Part shown: piece by piece, positions 48,801-62,209 of the stretch
How the letters are laid out: every line of letters starts with the position of its first letter
How positions within the stretch are numbered: the stretch's first letter is position 1
DNA from: Oasisia sp. SBJ-2009
Taxonomy: Eukaryota; Annelida; Polychaeta; Sabellida; Siboglinidae
NCBI GenBank assembly: GCA_964017155.1
Contig: OZ024864.1
Span: 28,669,134 to 28,733,133 of the forward strand
Reading direction: 5' to 3'
DNA: 64,000 nucleotides
Made by a program: the position numbers and the translations under genes
The notes under the pieces: generated by a model
What the model saw: only the letters and a program-made list of their open reading frames with translations
The model's database searches: none
Told to the model about the DNA's origin: nothing

Positions 48801-51800
48801 CATGATGCTCGTGGTACATGGTTTGCCACTGTCGTCTACTCACGCGTGCGTGATGCTCGTGGTACATCGTTTGCCTCTGTCTTCTTTTCACACGTGCATG
48901 ATGCTCGTGGTACATTGTTTGCCACTGCCTTCTATTCAAGCGTGCATGATGCTAGTCGTACATGGTTTGCCACTGCCTTCTATTCCCGCATGCATGAAGC
49001 TAGTGGTACATGGTTTGCCACTGCCTACTATTCACGAGTCCATGATGCTAGTGGTACATGGTTTGCCAATGCCTTCTATTCACGCATGCATGATGCTCTT
49101 GGTACATGGTTTGCCACTGTCTTCTATTCACGCGTGCATGATGCTAGTGGCACATGGTTTGCCATTGTCTTCTGTTCACCCGTGCTTGATGCTCGTGGTA
49201 CATGGCTTGCCACTGCCTTCTATCCACGCGTCCATGATCCTAGTGGTACATTGTTTGCCCCTGCCTTCTATTCACGCCTCCATGATGCTCGTGGTATATT
49301 GTTTGCCACTGTCTTCTATTCACACGTGCATGATGCTCGTGGTACATGGTTTGCCACTGTCTTCTATTCATGCGTGCATGAAGCTAGTGGTACATTGTTT
49401 GTAACTGTCTTCTATTCACGCGAGCATGATGCTCGTGGTACATTGTTTGCCACTGCCTTCTATTCACGCGTGCACGATGCTCGTGGTACATTGTTTGCCA
49501 CTCTCTTCTATCCACGCTTGCATGATGCTCGTTGTACTTTCTTTGCCACTGTCTTCTATTCAAGCGTGCATGATGCTAGTCGTACATGGTTTGCCACTGC
49601 CTTCTATTCCCGCGTGCATGAAGCTAGTGGTACATGGTTTGCCACTGCCTACTATTCACGAGTCCATGATGCTAGTGGTACATGGTTTGCCAATGCCTTC
49701 TATTCACGCATGCATGATGCTCTTGATACATGGTTTGCCACTGTCTTCTATTCAGGCGTGCATGATGCTAGTGGCACATGGTTTGCCATTGTCTTCTGTT
49801 CACCCGTGCTTGATACTCGTGGTACATGGCTTGCCACTGCCTTCTATCCACGCGTCCATGATCCTAGTGGTACATTGTTTGCCACTGCCTTCTATTCACG
49901 CGTCCATGATGCTCGTGGTACATTGTTTGCCACTGTCTTCTATTCACACGTGCATGATGCTCGTGGTACATGGTTTGCCACTGTCTTCTATTCATGCGTG
50001 CATGAAGCTAGTGGTACATTGTGTGTAACTGTCTTCTATTCACGCGAGCATGATGCTCGTGGTACATTGTTTGCCACTGCCTTCTATTCACGCGTGCATG
50101 ATGCTCGTGGTACATGGTTTACCACTGCCTTCTATTCACGCGTGCATGAAGCTCGTGGTACATGGTTTGCCACTGCCTTCTATCCACGCGTGCATAATGC
50201 TCGTGGTACATGGTTTGCCACTGCCTTCTATCCACGCGTGCATGATGCTCGTGGTACATGGCTTGCCACTGCCTTCTATCCACGCGTGCATGATGCTCGT
50301 GGTACATGGTTTGCCACTGCCTTCTATTCACGCGTGCATGATGCTCGTGGTACATGGTTTCCCACTGCCTTCTAGTCAGGCGTGCATGATGCTCGTGGTA
50401 CATTGGTTGCGACTGCCTTCTATTCAGGCGTGCATGATGCTAGTGGCACATGGTTTGCCATTGTCTTCTGTTCACCCGTGCTTGATGCTCGTGGTACATG
50501 GCTTGCCACTGCCTTCTATTCACACGTGCATGATGCTCGTGGTACATGGTTTGCCACTGTCTTCTATTCATGCGTGCATGAAGCTAGTGGTACATTGTTT
50601 GTAACTGTCTTCTATTCACGCGAGCATGATGCTCGTGGTACATTGTTTGCCACTGCCTTCTATTCACGCGTTCATGAAGCTCGTGGTACATGGTTTGCCA
50701 CTGCCTTCTATCCACGCGTGCATAATGCTCGTGGTACAGGGTTTGCCACTGCCTTCTATCCACGCGTGCATGATGCTCGTGGTACATGGCTTGCCACTGC
50801 CTTCTATCCACGCGTGCATGATGCTCGTGGTACATGGTTTGCCACTGCCTTCTATTCACGCGTGCATGATGCTCGTGGTACATGGTTTCCCACTGCCTTC
50901 TAGTCAGGCGTGCATGATGCTCGTGGTAAATTGGTTGCCACTGCCTTCTATTCACGCGTGCATAATGCTCGTGGTATATTGTTTGCCACTGCCTTCTATT
51001 CACGCGAGCATGAAGCTAGTGGTACATGGTTTGCCACTGTCTTCTATTCACGCGTGCATGAAGCTAGTGGTACATTGTTTGCCGCTGTCTTCTATTCACG
51101 CGAGCATGATGCTCGTGGTACATTGTTTGCCACTGCCTTCCATTCACGCGTGCCTGATGCTCGTGGTACATGGATTACCACTGCCTTCTATTCGCGCGTG
51201 CAAGAAGCTCGTGGTACATGGTTTGCCACTGCTTTCTATCCACGCGTGCATAATGCTCGTGGTACATGGATTGCCACTGTCTTCTATTCACACGTGCATG
51301 ATGCTCGTGGTACATGGTTTGCCACTGTCTTCTATTCATGCGTGCATGAAGCTAGTGGTACATTGTTTGTAACTGTCTTCTATTCACGCGAGCATGATGC
51401 TCGTGGTACATTGTTTGCCACTGCCTTCTATTCACGCGTGAATGATGCTCGTGGTACATGGTTTGCCACTGTCTTCTATTCACGCGTGCATGATGCTCGT
51501 GGTACATGGTTTACCACTGCCTTCTATTCACGCGTGCATGAAGCTCGTGGTACATGGTTTGCCACTGCCTTCTATCCACGCGTGCATAATGCTCGTGGTA
51601 CATGGTTTGCCACTGCCTTCTATCCACGCGTGCATGATGCTCGTGGTACATGGCTTGCCACTGCCTTCTATCCACGCGTGCGTGATGCTCGTGGTACATG
51701 GTTTGCCACTGCCTTCTATTCACGCGTGCATGATGCTCGTGGTACATGGTTTGCCACTGCCTTCTAGTCAGGCGTGCATGATGCTCGTGGTACATTGTTT

Positions 51801-51919
51801 GCCACTGCCTTCTATTCACGCGTGCATAATGCTCGTGGTACATTGTTTGCCACTGCCTTCCATTCACGCGTGCATGAAGCTAGTGGTACATGGTTTGCCA
51901 CTGTCTTCTATTCACGCGT
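45900..51919. repeat. Higher-order repeat, copy 3 (offset 8,680 from copy 2)
   Basis: Matches 37220-43239 at a constant offset of 8,680, starting at a stop-bearing CTTCTAGTCAGGCGTG unit. At 51920 it departs from copy 2 into the GTGTATGATGTTCG unit that starts the nested duplications. Confidence 0.85.
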
Positions 51920-54900
51920 GTATGATGTTCGTGGTACATGGTTTGCCACTGCCTTCTATCCACGCGTGCATGATGCTCGTGGTACATGGTTTGCCACTGC
52001 CTTCCATTCACGCGTGTATGATGTTCGTGGTACATGGTTTGCCACTGCCTTCTATCCACGCGTGCATGATGCTCGTGGTACATGGTTTGCCATTGTCTTC
52101 TGTTCACCCGTGCATGATGCTTGTGGTACATGGCTTGCCACTGCCTTCAATGCACGCGTCCATGATCCTAGTGGTACATGGTTTGCCACTGCGTTCTATC
52201 CAGGCGTGCATGATGCTCGTGGTACATGGTTTGCCACTGCCTTCTATCCACGCGTGCATGATGCTCGTGGTACATGGTTTGCCATTGTCTTCTGTTCACC
52301 CGTGCTTGATACTCGTGGTACATGGCTTGCCACTGCCTTCTATCCACGCGTCCATGATCCTAGTGGTACATTGTTTGCCACTGCCTTCTATTCACGCGTC
52401 CATGATGCTCGTGGTACATTGTTTGCCACTGTCTTCTATTCACACGTGCATGATGCTCGTGGTACATGGTTTGCCACTGTCTTCTATTCATGCGTGCATG
52501 AAGCTAGTGGTACATTGTGTGTAACTGTCTTCTATTCACGCGAGCATGATGCTCGTGGTACATTGTTTGCCACTGCCTTCTATTCACGCGTGCATAATGC
52601 TCGTGGTACATTGTTTGCCACTGCCTTCCATTCACGCGTGCATGAAGCTAGTGGTACATGGTTTGCCACTGTCTTCTATTCACGCGTGTATGATGTTCGT
52701 TGTACATGGCTTGCCACTGCCGTCTATTCACGCCTGCATGATGCTCGTGGTACATGGTTTGCCACTGCCTTCCATTCACGCGTGTATGATGTTCGTGGTA
52801 CATGGTTTGCCACTGCCTTCTATCCACGCGTGCATGATGCTCGTGGTACATGGTTTGCCATTGTCTTCTGTTCACCCGTGCATGATGCTTGTGGTACATG
52901 GCTTGCCACTGCCTTCAATGCACGCGTCCATGATCCTAGTGGTACATGGTTTGCCACTGCGTTCTATCCAGGCGTGCATGATGCTCGTGGTACATGGTTT
53001 GCCAATGCCTTCTATTCACGCGTGCATGATGCTCGTGCTACATGGTTTGCCACTGTCTTCTATTCACGCGTACATGAAGCTAGTAGTACATTGTTTGCCA
53101 CTGTCTTCTATTCACGCGAGCATGATGCTCTCGGTACATTGTTTGCTCTCCCTTTTATTCACGCGTGCATGATGCTCGTGGTACTTGGTTTACCACTGCC
53201 TTCTATTCACGCGTGCATGAAGATTTTGGTACATCGTTTGCCACTGTCTTCTATTAACGCGTGCATGATGCTCGTGGTACATTGTTTGCCACTCTCTTCT
53301 ATCCACGCGTGCATGATGCTCGTGGTACATTGTTTGCCAGTGTCTTCTATTCACGCGTGCATGATGCTCGTGGTACATTGTATGCCACTGCCTTCTATTC
53401 ACGCATGCATGATGCTTGTGGTACATTGTTTGCCACTGCCTTCTATTAACGCGTGCATGATGCTCGTGGTACATGGTTTGCCACTGTCGTCTACTCACGC
53501 GTGCGTGATGCTCGTGGTACATTGTTTGCCTCTGTCTTCTTTTCACGCGTGCATGATGCTCGTGGTACATTGTTTGCCACTGCCTTCTATTCAAGCGTGC
53601 ATGATGCTAGTCGTACATGGTTTGCCACTGCCTTCTATTCCCGCATGCATGAAGCTAGTGGTACATGGTTTGCCACTGCCTACTATTCACGAGTCCATGA
53701 TGCTCGTGGTACGTGGTTTGCCACTGCCTTCTATCCACGCGTGCATAATGCTCGTGGTACATGGTTTGCCACTGCCTTCTATCCACGCGTGCATGATGCT
53801 CGTGGTACATGGCTTGCCACTGCCTTCTATCCACGCGTGCGTGATGCTCGTGGTACATGGTTTGCCACTGCCTTCTATTCACGCGTGCATGATGCTCGTG
53901 GTACATGGTTTGCCACTGCCTTCTAGTCAGGCGTGCATGATGCTCGTGGTACATTGTTTGCCACTGCCTTCTATTCACGCGTGCATAATGCTCGTGGTAC
54001 ATTGTTTGCCACTGCCTTCCATTCACGCGTGCATGAAGCTAGTGGTACATGGTTTGCCACTGTCTTCTATTCACGCGTGTATGATGTTCGTGGTACATGG
54101 TTTGCCACTGCCTTCTATCCACGCGTGCATGATGCTCGTGGTACATGGTTTGCCACTGCCTTCCATTCACGCGTGTATGATGTTCGTGGTACATGGTTTG
54201 CCACTGCGTTCTATCCAGGCGTGCATGATGCTCGTGGTACATGGTTTGCCAATGCCTTCTATTCACGCGTGCATGATGCTCGTGCTACATGGTTTGCCAC
54301 TGTCTTCTATTCACGCGTACATGAAGCTAGTAGTACATTGTTTGCCACTGTCTTCTATTCACGCGAGCATGATGCTCTCGGTACATTGTTTGCTCTCCCT
54401 TTTATTCACGCGTGCATGATGCTCGTGGTACTTGGTTTACCACTGCCTTCTATTCACGCGTGCATGAAGATTTTGGTACATCGTTTGCCACTGTCTTCTA
54501 TTAACGCGTGCATGATGCTCGTGGTACATTGTTTGCCACTCTCTTCTATCCACGCGTGCATGATGCTCGTGGTACATTGTTTGCCAGTGTCTTCTATTCA
54601 CGCGTGCATGATGCTCGTGGTACATTGTATGCCACTGCCTTCTATTCACGCATGCATGATGCTTGTGGTACATTGTTTGCCACTGCCTTCTATTAACGCG
54701 TGCATGATGCTCGTGGTACATGGTTTGCCACTGTCGTCTACTCACGCGTGCGTGATGCTCGTGGTACATTGTTTGCCTCTGTCTTCTTTTCACGCGTGCA
54801 TGATGCTCGTGGTACATTGTTTGCCACTGCCTTCTATTCAAGCGTGCATGATGCTAGTCGTACATGGTTTGCCACTGCCTTCTATTCCCGCATGCATGAA

Positions 54901-57900
54901 GCTAGTGGTACATGGTTTGCCACTGCCTACTATTCACGAGTCCATGATGCTCGTGGTACGTGGTTTGCCACTGCCTTCTATCCACGCGTGCATAATGCTC
55001 GTGGTACATGGTTTGCCACTGCCTTCTATCCACGCGTGCATGATGCTCGTGGTACATGGCTTGCCACTGCCTTCTATCCACGCGTGCGTGATGCTCGTGG
55101 TACATGGTTTGCCACTGCCTTCTATTCACGCGTGCATGATGCTCGTGGTACATGGTTTGCCACTGCCTTCTAGTCAGGCGTGCATGATGCTCGTGGTACA
55201 TTGTTTGCCACTGCCTTCTATTCACGCGTGCATAATGCTCGTGGTACATTGTTTGCCACTGCCTTCCATTCACGCGTGCATGAAGCTAGTGGTACATGGT
55301 TTGCCACTGTCTTCTATTCACGCGTGTATGATGTTCGTGGTACATGGTTTGCCACTGCCTTCTATCCACGCGTGCATGATGCTCGTGGTACATGGTTTGC
55401 CACTGCCTTCCATTCACGCGTGTATGATGTTCGTGGTACATGGTTTGCCACTGCCTTCTATCCACGCGTGCATGATGCTCGTGGTACATGGTTTGCCATT
55501 GTCTTCTGTTCACCCGTGCTTGATACTCGTGGTACATGGCTTGCCACTGCCTTCTATCCACGCGTCCATGATCCTAGTGGTACATTGTTTGCCACTGCCT
55601 TCTATTCACGCGTCCATGATGCTCGTGGTACATTGTTTGCCACTGTCTTCTATTCACACGTGCATGATGCTCGTGGTACATGGTTTGCCACTGTCTTCTA
55701 TTCATGCGTGCATGAAGCTAGTGGTACATTGTGTGTAACTGTCTTCTATTCACGCGAGCATGATGCTCGTGGTACATTGTTTGCCACTGCCTTCTATTCA
55801 CGCGTGCATAATGCTCGTGGTACATTGTTTGCCACTGCCTTCCATTCACGCGTGCATGAAGCTAGTGGTACATGGTTTGCCACTGTCTTCTATTCACGCG
55901 TGTATGATGTTCGTTGTACATGGCTTGCCACTGCCGTCTATTCACGCCTGCATGATGCTCGTGGTACATGGTTTGCCACTGCCTTCCATTCACGCGTGTA
56001 TGATGTTCGTGGTACATGGTTTGCCACTGCCTTCTATCCACGCGTGCATGATGCTCGTGGTACATGGTTTGCCATTGTCTTCTGTTCACCCGTGCATGAT
56101 GCTTGTGGTACATGGCTTGCCACTGCCTTCAATGCACGCGTCCATGATCCTAGTGGTACATGGTTTGCCACTGCGTTCTATCCAGGCGTGCATGATGCTC
56201 GTGGTACATGGTTTGCCAATGCCTTCTATTCACGCGTGCATGATGCTCGTGCTACATGGTTTGCCACTGTCTTCTATTCACGCGTACATGAAGCTAGTAG
56301 TACATTGTTTGCCACTGTCTTCTATTCACGCGAGCATGATGCTCTCGGTACATTGTTTGCTCTCCCTTTTATTCACGCGTGCATGATGCTCGTGGTACTT
56401 GGTTTACCACTGCCTTCTATTCACGCGTGCATGAAGATTTTGGTACATCGTTTGCCACTGTCTTCTATTAACGCGTGCATGATGCTCGTGGTACATTGTT
56501 TGCCACTCTCTTCTATCCACGCGTGCATGATGCTCGTGGTACATTGTTTGCCAGTGTCTTCTATTCACGCGTGCATGATGCTCGTGGTACATTGTATGCC
56601 ACTGCCTTCTATTCACGCATGCATGATGCTTGTGGTACATTGTTTGCCACTGCCTTCTATTAACGCGTGCATGATGCTCGTGGTACATGGTTTGCCACTG
56701 TCGTCTACTCACGCGTGCGTGATGCTCGTGGTACATTGTTTGCCTCTGTCTTCTTTTCACGCGTGCATGATGCTCGTGGTACATTGTTTGCCACTGCCTT
56801 CTATTCAAGCGTGCATGATGCTAGTCGTACATGGTTTGCCACTGCCTTCTATTCCCGCATGCATGAAGCTAGTGGTACATGGTTTGCCACTGCCTACTAT
56901 TCACGAGTCCATGATGCTCGTGGTACGTGGTTTGCCACTGCCTTCTATCCACGCGTGCATAATGCTCGTGGTACATGGTTTGCCACTGCCTTCTATCCAC
57001 GCGTGCATGATGCTCGTGGTACATGGCTTGCCACTGCCTTCTATCCACGCGTGCGTGATGCTCGTGGTACATGGTTTGCCACTGCCTTCTATTCACGCGT
57101 GCATGATGCTCGTGGTACATGGTTTGCCACTGCCTTCTAGTCAGGCGTGCATGATGCTCGTGGTACATTGTTTGCCACTGCCTTCTATTCACGCGTGCAT
57201 AATGCTCGTGGTACATTGTTTGCCACTGCCTTCCATTCACGCGTGCATGAAGCTAGTGGTACATGGTTTGCCACTGTCTTCTATTCACGCGTGTATGATG
57301 TTCGTGGTACATGGTTTGCCACTGCCTTCTATCCACGCGTGCATGATGCTCGTGGTACATGGTTTGCCACTGCCTTCCATTCACGCGTGTATGATGTTCG
57401 TGGTACATGGTTTGCCACTGCCTTCTATCCACGCGTGCATGATGCTCGTGGTACATGGTTTGCCATTGTCTTCTGTTCACCCGTGCATGATGCTTGTGGT
57501 ACATGGCTTGCCACTGCCTTCAATGCACGCGTCCATGATCCTAGTGGTACATGGTTTGCCACTGCGTTCTATCCAGGCGTGCATGATGCTCGTGGTACAT
57601 GGTTTGCCACTGCCTTCTATCCACGCGTGCATGATGCTCGTGGTACATGGTTTGCCATTGTCTTCTGTTCACCCGTGCTTGATACTCGTGGTACATGGCT
57701 TGCCACTGCCTTCTATCCACGCGTCCATGATCCTAGTGGTACATTGTTTGCCACTGCCTTCTATTCACGCGTCCATGATGCTCGTGGTACATTGTTTGCC
57801 ACTGTCTTCTATTCACACGTGCATGATGCTCGTGGTACATGGTTTGCCACTGTCTTCTATTCATGCGTGCATGAAGCTAGTGGTACATTGTGTGTAACTG

Positions 57901-58600
57901 TCTTCTATTCACGCGAGCATGATGCTCGTGGTACATTGTTTGCCACTGCCTTCTATTCACGCGTGCATAATGCTCGTGGTACATTGTTTGCCACTGCCTT
58001 CCATTCACGCGTGCATGAAGCTAGTGGTACATGGTTTGCCACTGTCTTCTATTCACGCGTGTATGATGTTCGTTGTACATGGCTTGCCACTGCCGTCTAT
58101 TCACGCCTGCATGATGCTCGTGGTACATTGTTTGCCACTGCCTTCCATTCACGCGTGTATGATGTTCGTGGTACATGGTTTGCCACTGCCTTCTATCCAC
58201 GCGTGCATGATGCTCGTGGTACATGGTTTGCCATTGTCTTCTGTTCACCCGTGCATGATGCTTGTGGTACATGGCTTGCCACTGCCTTCAATGCACGCGT
58301 CCATGATCCTAGTGGTACATGGTTTGCCACTGCGTTCTATCCAGGCGTGCATGATGCTCGTGGTACATGGTTTGCCAATGCCTTCTATTCACGCGTGCAT
58401 GATGCTCGTGCTACATGGTTTGCCACTGTCTTCTATTCACGCGTACATGAAGCTAGTAGTACATTGTTTGCCACTGTCTTCTATTCACGCGAGCATGATG
58501 CTCTCGGTACATTGTTTGCTCTCCCTTTTATTCACGCGTGCATGATGCTCGTGGTACTTGGTTTACCACTGCCTTCTATTCACGCGTGCATGAAGATTTT
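51900..58600. repeat. Nested short higher-order duplications (1,247 / 1,967 / 2,159 bp)
   Basis: Blocks recur with 47-bp markers at 53142, 54389, 56356 and 58515. The segments starting 53261, 54508, 56475 and 58634 share the same order of variants, as do 52546, 55760 and 57919 (offsets 3,214 and 2,159). Successive blocks differ by whole-unit segments: some have, others lack, the TTCACCCGTGCATGATGC and TTCACCCGTGCTTGATAC stretches. This looks like repeated unequal exchange within one block. Confidence 0.83.
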
Positions 58601-58633
58601 GGTACATCGTTTGCCACTGTCTTCTATTAACGC

Positions 58634-61600
58634 GTGCATGATGCTCGTGGTACATTGTTTGCCACTCTCTTCTATCCACGCGTGCATGATGCTCGTGGTA
58701 CATTGTTTGCCAGTGTCTTCTATTCACGCGTGCATGATGCTCGTGGTACATTGTATGCCACTGCCTTCTATTCACGCATGCATGATGCTTGTGGTACATT
58801 GTTTGCCACTGCCTTCTATTAACGCGTGCATGATGCTCGTGGTACATGGTTTGCCACTGTCGTCTACTCACGCGTGCGTGATGCTCGTGGTACATTGTTT
58901 GCCTCTGTCTTCTTTTCACGCGTGCATGATGCTCGTGGTACATTGTTTGCCACTGCCTTCTATTCAAGCGTGCATGATGCTAGTCGTACATGGTTTGTCA
59001 CTGCCTTCTATTCCCGCATGCATGAAGCTAGTGGTACATGGTTTGCCACTGCCTACTATTCACGAGTCCATGATGCTAGTGGTACATGGTTTGCCAATGC
59101 CTTCTATTCACGCATGCATGATGCTCTTGGTACAGGGTTTGCCACTGTCTTCTATTCACGCGTGTATGATGCTAGTGGCACATGGTTTGCCATTGTCTTC
59201 TGTTCACCCGTGCTTGATGCTCGTGGTACATGGCTTGCCACTGCCTTCTATCCACGCGTCCATGATCCTAGTGGTACATTGTTTGCCACTGCCTTCTATT
59301 CACGCCTCCATGATGCTCGTGGTATATTGTTTGCCACTGTCTTCTATTCACACGTGCATGATGCTCGTGGTACATGGTTTGCCACTGTCTTCTATTCATG
59401 CGTGCATGAAGCTAGTGGTACATTGTTTGTAACTGTCTTCTATTCACGCGAGCATGATGCTCGTGGTACATTGTTTGCCACTGCCTTCTATTCACGCGTG
59501 CACGATGCTCGTGGTACATTGTTTGCCACTCTCTTCTATCCACGCTTGCATGATGCTCGTTGTACTTTCTTTGCCACTGTCTTCTATTCAAGCGTGCATG
59601 ATGCTAGTCGTACATGGTTTGCCACTGCCTTCTATTCCCGCGTGCATGAAGCTAGTGGTACATGGTTTGCCACTGCCTACTATTCACGCATGCATGATGC
59701 TCGTGATACATGGTTTGCCACTGTCTTCTATTCAGGCGTGCATGATGCTAGTGGCACATGGTTTGCCATTGTCTTCTGTTCACCCGTGCTTGATACTCGT
59801 GGTACATGGCTTGCCACTGCCTTCTATCCACGCGTCCATGATCCTAGTGGTACATTGTTTGCCACTGCCTTCTATTCACGCGTCCATGATGCTCGTGGTA
59901 CATTGTTTGCCACTGTCTTCTATTCACACGTGCATGATGCTCGTGGTACATGGTTTGCCACTGTCTTCTATTCATGCGTGCATGAAGCTAGTGGTACATT
60001 GTGTGTAACTGTCTTCTATTCACGCGAGCATGATGCTCGTGGTACATTGTTTGCCACTGCCTTCTATTCACGCGTGCATGATGCTCGTGGTACATGGTTT
60101 ACCACTGCCTTCTATTCACGCGTGCATGAAGCTCGTGGTACATGGTTTGCCACTGCCTTCTATCCACGCGTGCATAATGCTCGTGGTACATGGTTTGCCA
60201 CTGCCTTCTATCCACGCGTGCATGATGCTCGTGGTACATGGCTTGCCACTGCCTTCTATCCACGCGTGCATGATGCTCGTGGTACATGGTTTGCCACTGC
60301 CTTCTATTCACGCGTGCATGATGCTCGTGGTACATGGTTTCCCACTGCCTTCTAGTCAGGCGTGCATGATGCTCGTGGTACATTGGTTGCGACTGCCTTC
60401 TATTCAGGCGTGCATGATGCTAGTGGCACATGGTTTGCCATTGTCTTCTGTTCACCCGTGCTTGATGCTCGTGGTACATGGCTTGCCACTGCCTTCTATT
60501 CACACGTGCATGATGCTCGTGGTACATGGTTTGCCACTGTCTTCTATTCATGCGTGCATGAAGCTAGTGGTACATTGTTTGTAACTGTCTTCTATTCACG
60601 CGAGCATGATGCTCGTGGTACATTGTTTGCCACTGCCTTCTATTCACGCGTGCATGAAGCTCGTGGTACATGGTTTGCCACTGCCTTCTATCCACGCGTG
60701 CATAATGCTCGTGGTACAGGGTTTGCCACTGCCTTCTATCCACGCGTGCATGATGCTCGTGGTACATGGCTTGCCACTGCCTTCTATCCACGCGTGCATG
60801 ATGCTCGTGGTACATGGTTTGCCACTGCCTTCTATTCACGCGTGCATGATGCTCGTGGTACATGGTTTCCCACTGCCTTCTAGTCAGGCGTGCATGATGC
60901 TCGTGGTAAATTGGTTGCCACTGCCTTCTATTCACGCGTGCATAATGCTCGTGGTATATTGTTTGCCACTGCCTTCTATTCACGCGAGCATGAAGCTAGT
61001 GGTACATGGTTTGCCACTGTCTTCTATTCACGCGTGCATGAAGCTAGTGGTACATTGTTTGCCGCTGTCTTCTATTCACGCGAGCATGATGCTCGTGGTA
61101 CATTGTTTGCCACTGCCTTCTATTCACGCGTGCCTGATGCTCGTGGTACATGGATTACCACTGCCTTCTATTCGCGCGTGCAAGAAGCTCGTGGTACATG
61201 GTTTGCCACTGCTTTCTATCCACGCGTGCATAATGCTCGTGGTACATGGATTGCCACTGTCTTCTATTCACACGTGCATGATGCTCGTGGTACATGGTTT
61301 GCCACTGTCTTCTATTCATGCGTGCATGAAGCTAGTGGTACATTGTTTGTAACTGTCTTCTATTCACGCGAGCATGATGCTCGTGGTACATTGTTTGCCA
61401 CTGCCTTCTATTCACGCGTGAATGATGCTCGTGGTACATGGTTTGCCACTGTCTTCTATTCACGCGTGCATGATGCTCGTGGTACATGGTTTACCACTGC
61501 CTTCTATTCACGCGTGCATGAAGCTCGTGGTACATGGTTTGCCACTGCCTTCTATCCACGCGTGCATAATGCTCGTGGTACATGGTTTGCCACTGCCTTC

Positions 61601-62130
61601 TATCCACGCGTGCATGATGCTCGTGGTACATGGCTTGCCACTGCCTTCTATCCACGCGTGCGTGATGCTCGTGGTACATGGTTTGCCACTGCCTTCTATT
61701 CACGCGTGCATGATGCTCGTGGTACATGGTTTGCCACTGCCTTCTAGTCAGGCGTGCATGATGCTCGTGGTACATTGTTTGCCACTGCCTTCTATTCACG
61801 CGTGCATAATGCTCGTGGTACATTGTTTGCCACTGCCTTCCATTCACGCGTGCATGAAGCTAGTGATACATGGTTTGCCACTGTCTTCTATTCACGCGTG
61901 CATGAAGCTAGTGGTACATTGTTTGCCGCTGTCTTTTATTCACGCGAACATGATGCTCGTGGTACATTGTTTGCCACTGCCTTCTATTCACGCGTGCCTG
62001 ATGCTCGTGGTACATGGATTACCACTGCCTTCTATTCACGCGTGCAAGAAGCTCGTGGTACATGGTTTGCCACTGCCTTCTATCCACGCGTGCATAATGC
62101 TCGTGGTACATGGATAGCCAATGCCTTCCA
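58634..62130. repeat. Higher-order repeat, copy 4 (partial)
   Basis: Matches 48606 onward at offset 10,028, falling to 9,980 after loss of one 48-bp unit near 59690. It goes on to match copy 2 (offset 18,660) through the rare CGCGAACATG unit (43287 / 61947), a stretch that copy 3 has lost. It breaks off near 62110 (TGGATAGCCAATGCC), after which a 52-kb-type segment resumes. Confidence 0.82.
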
Positions 62131-62209
62131 TCCACGCGTGCATGATGCTCGTGGTACATGGCTTGCCACTGCCTTCTATTCACGCATGCATGATGCTCGT
62201 GGTACATGG

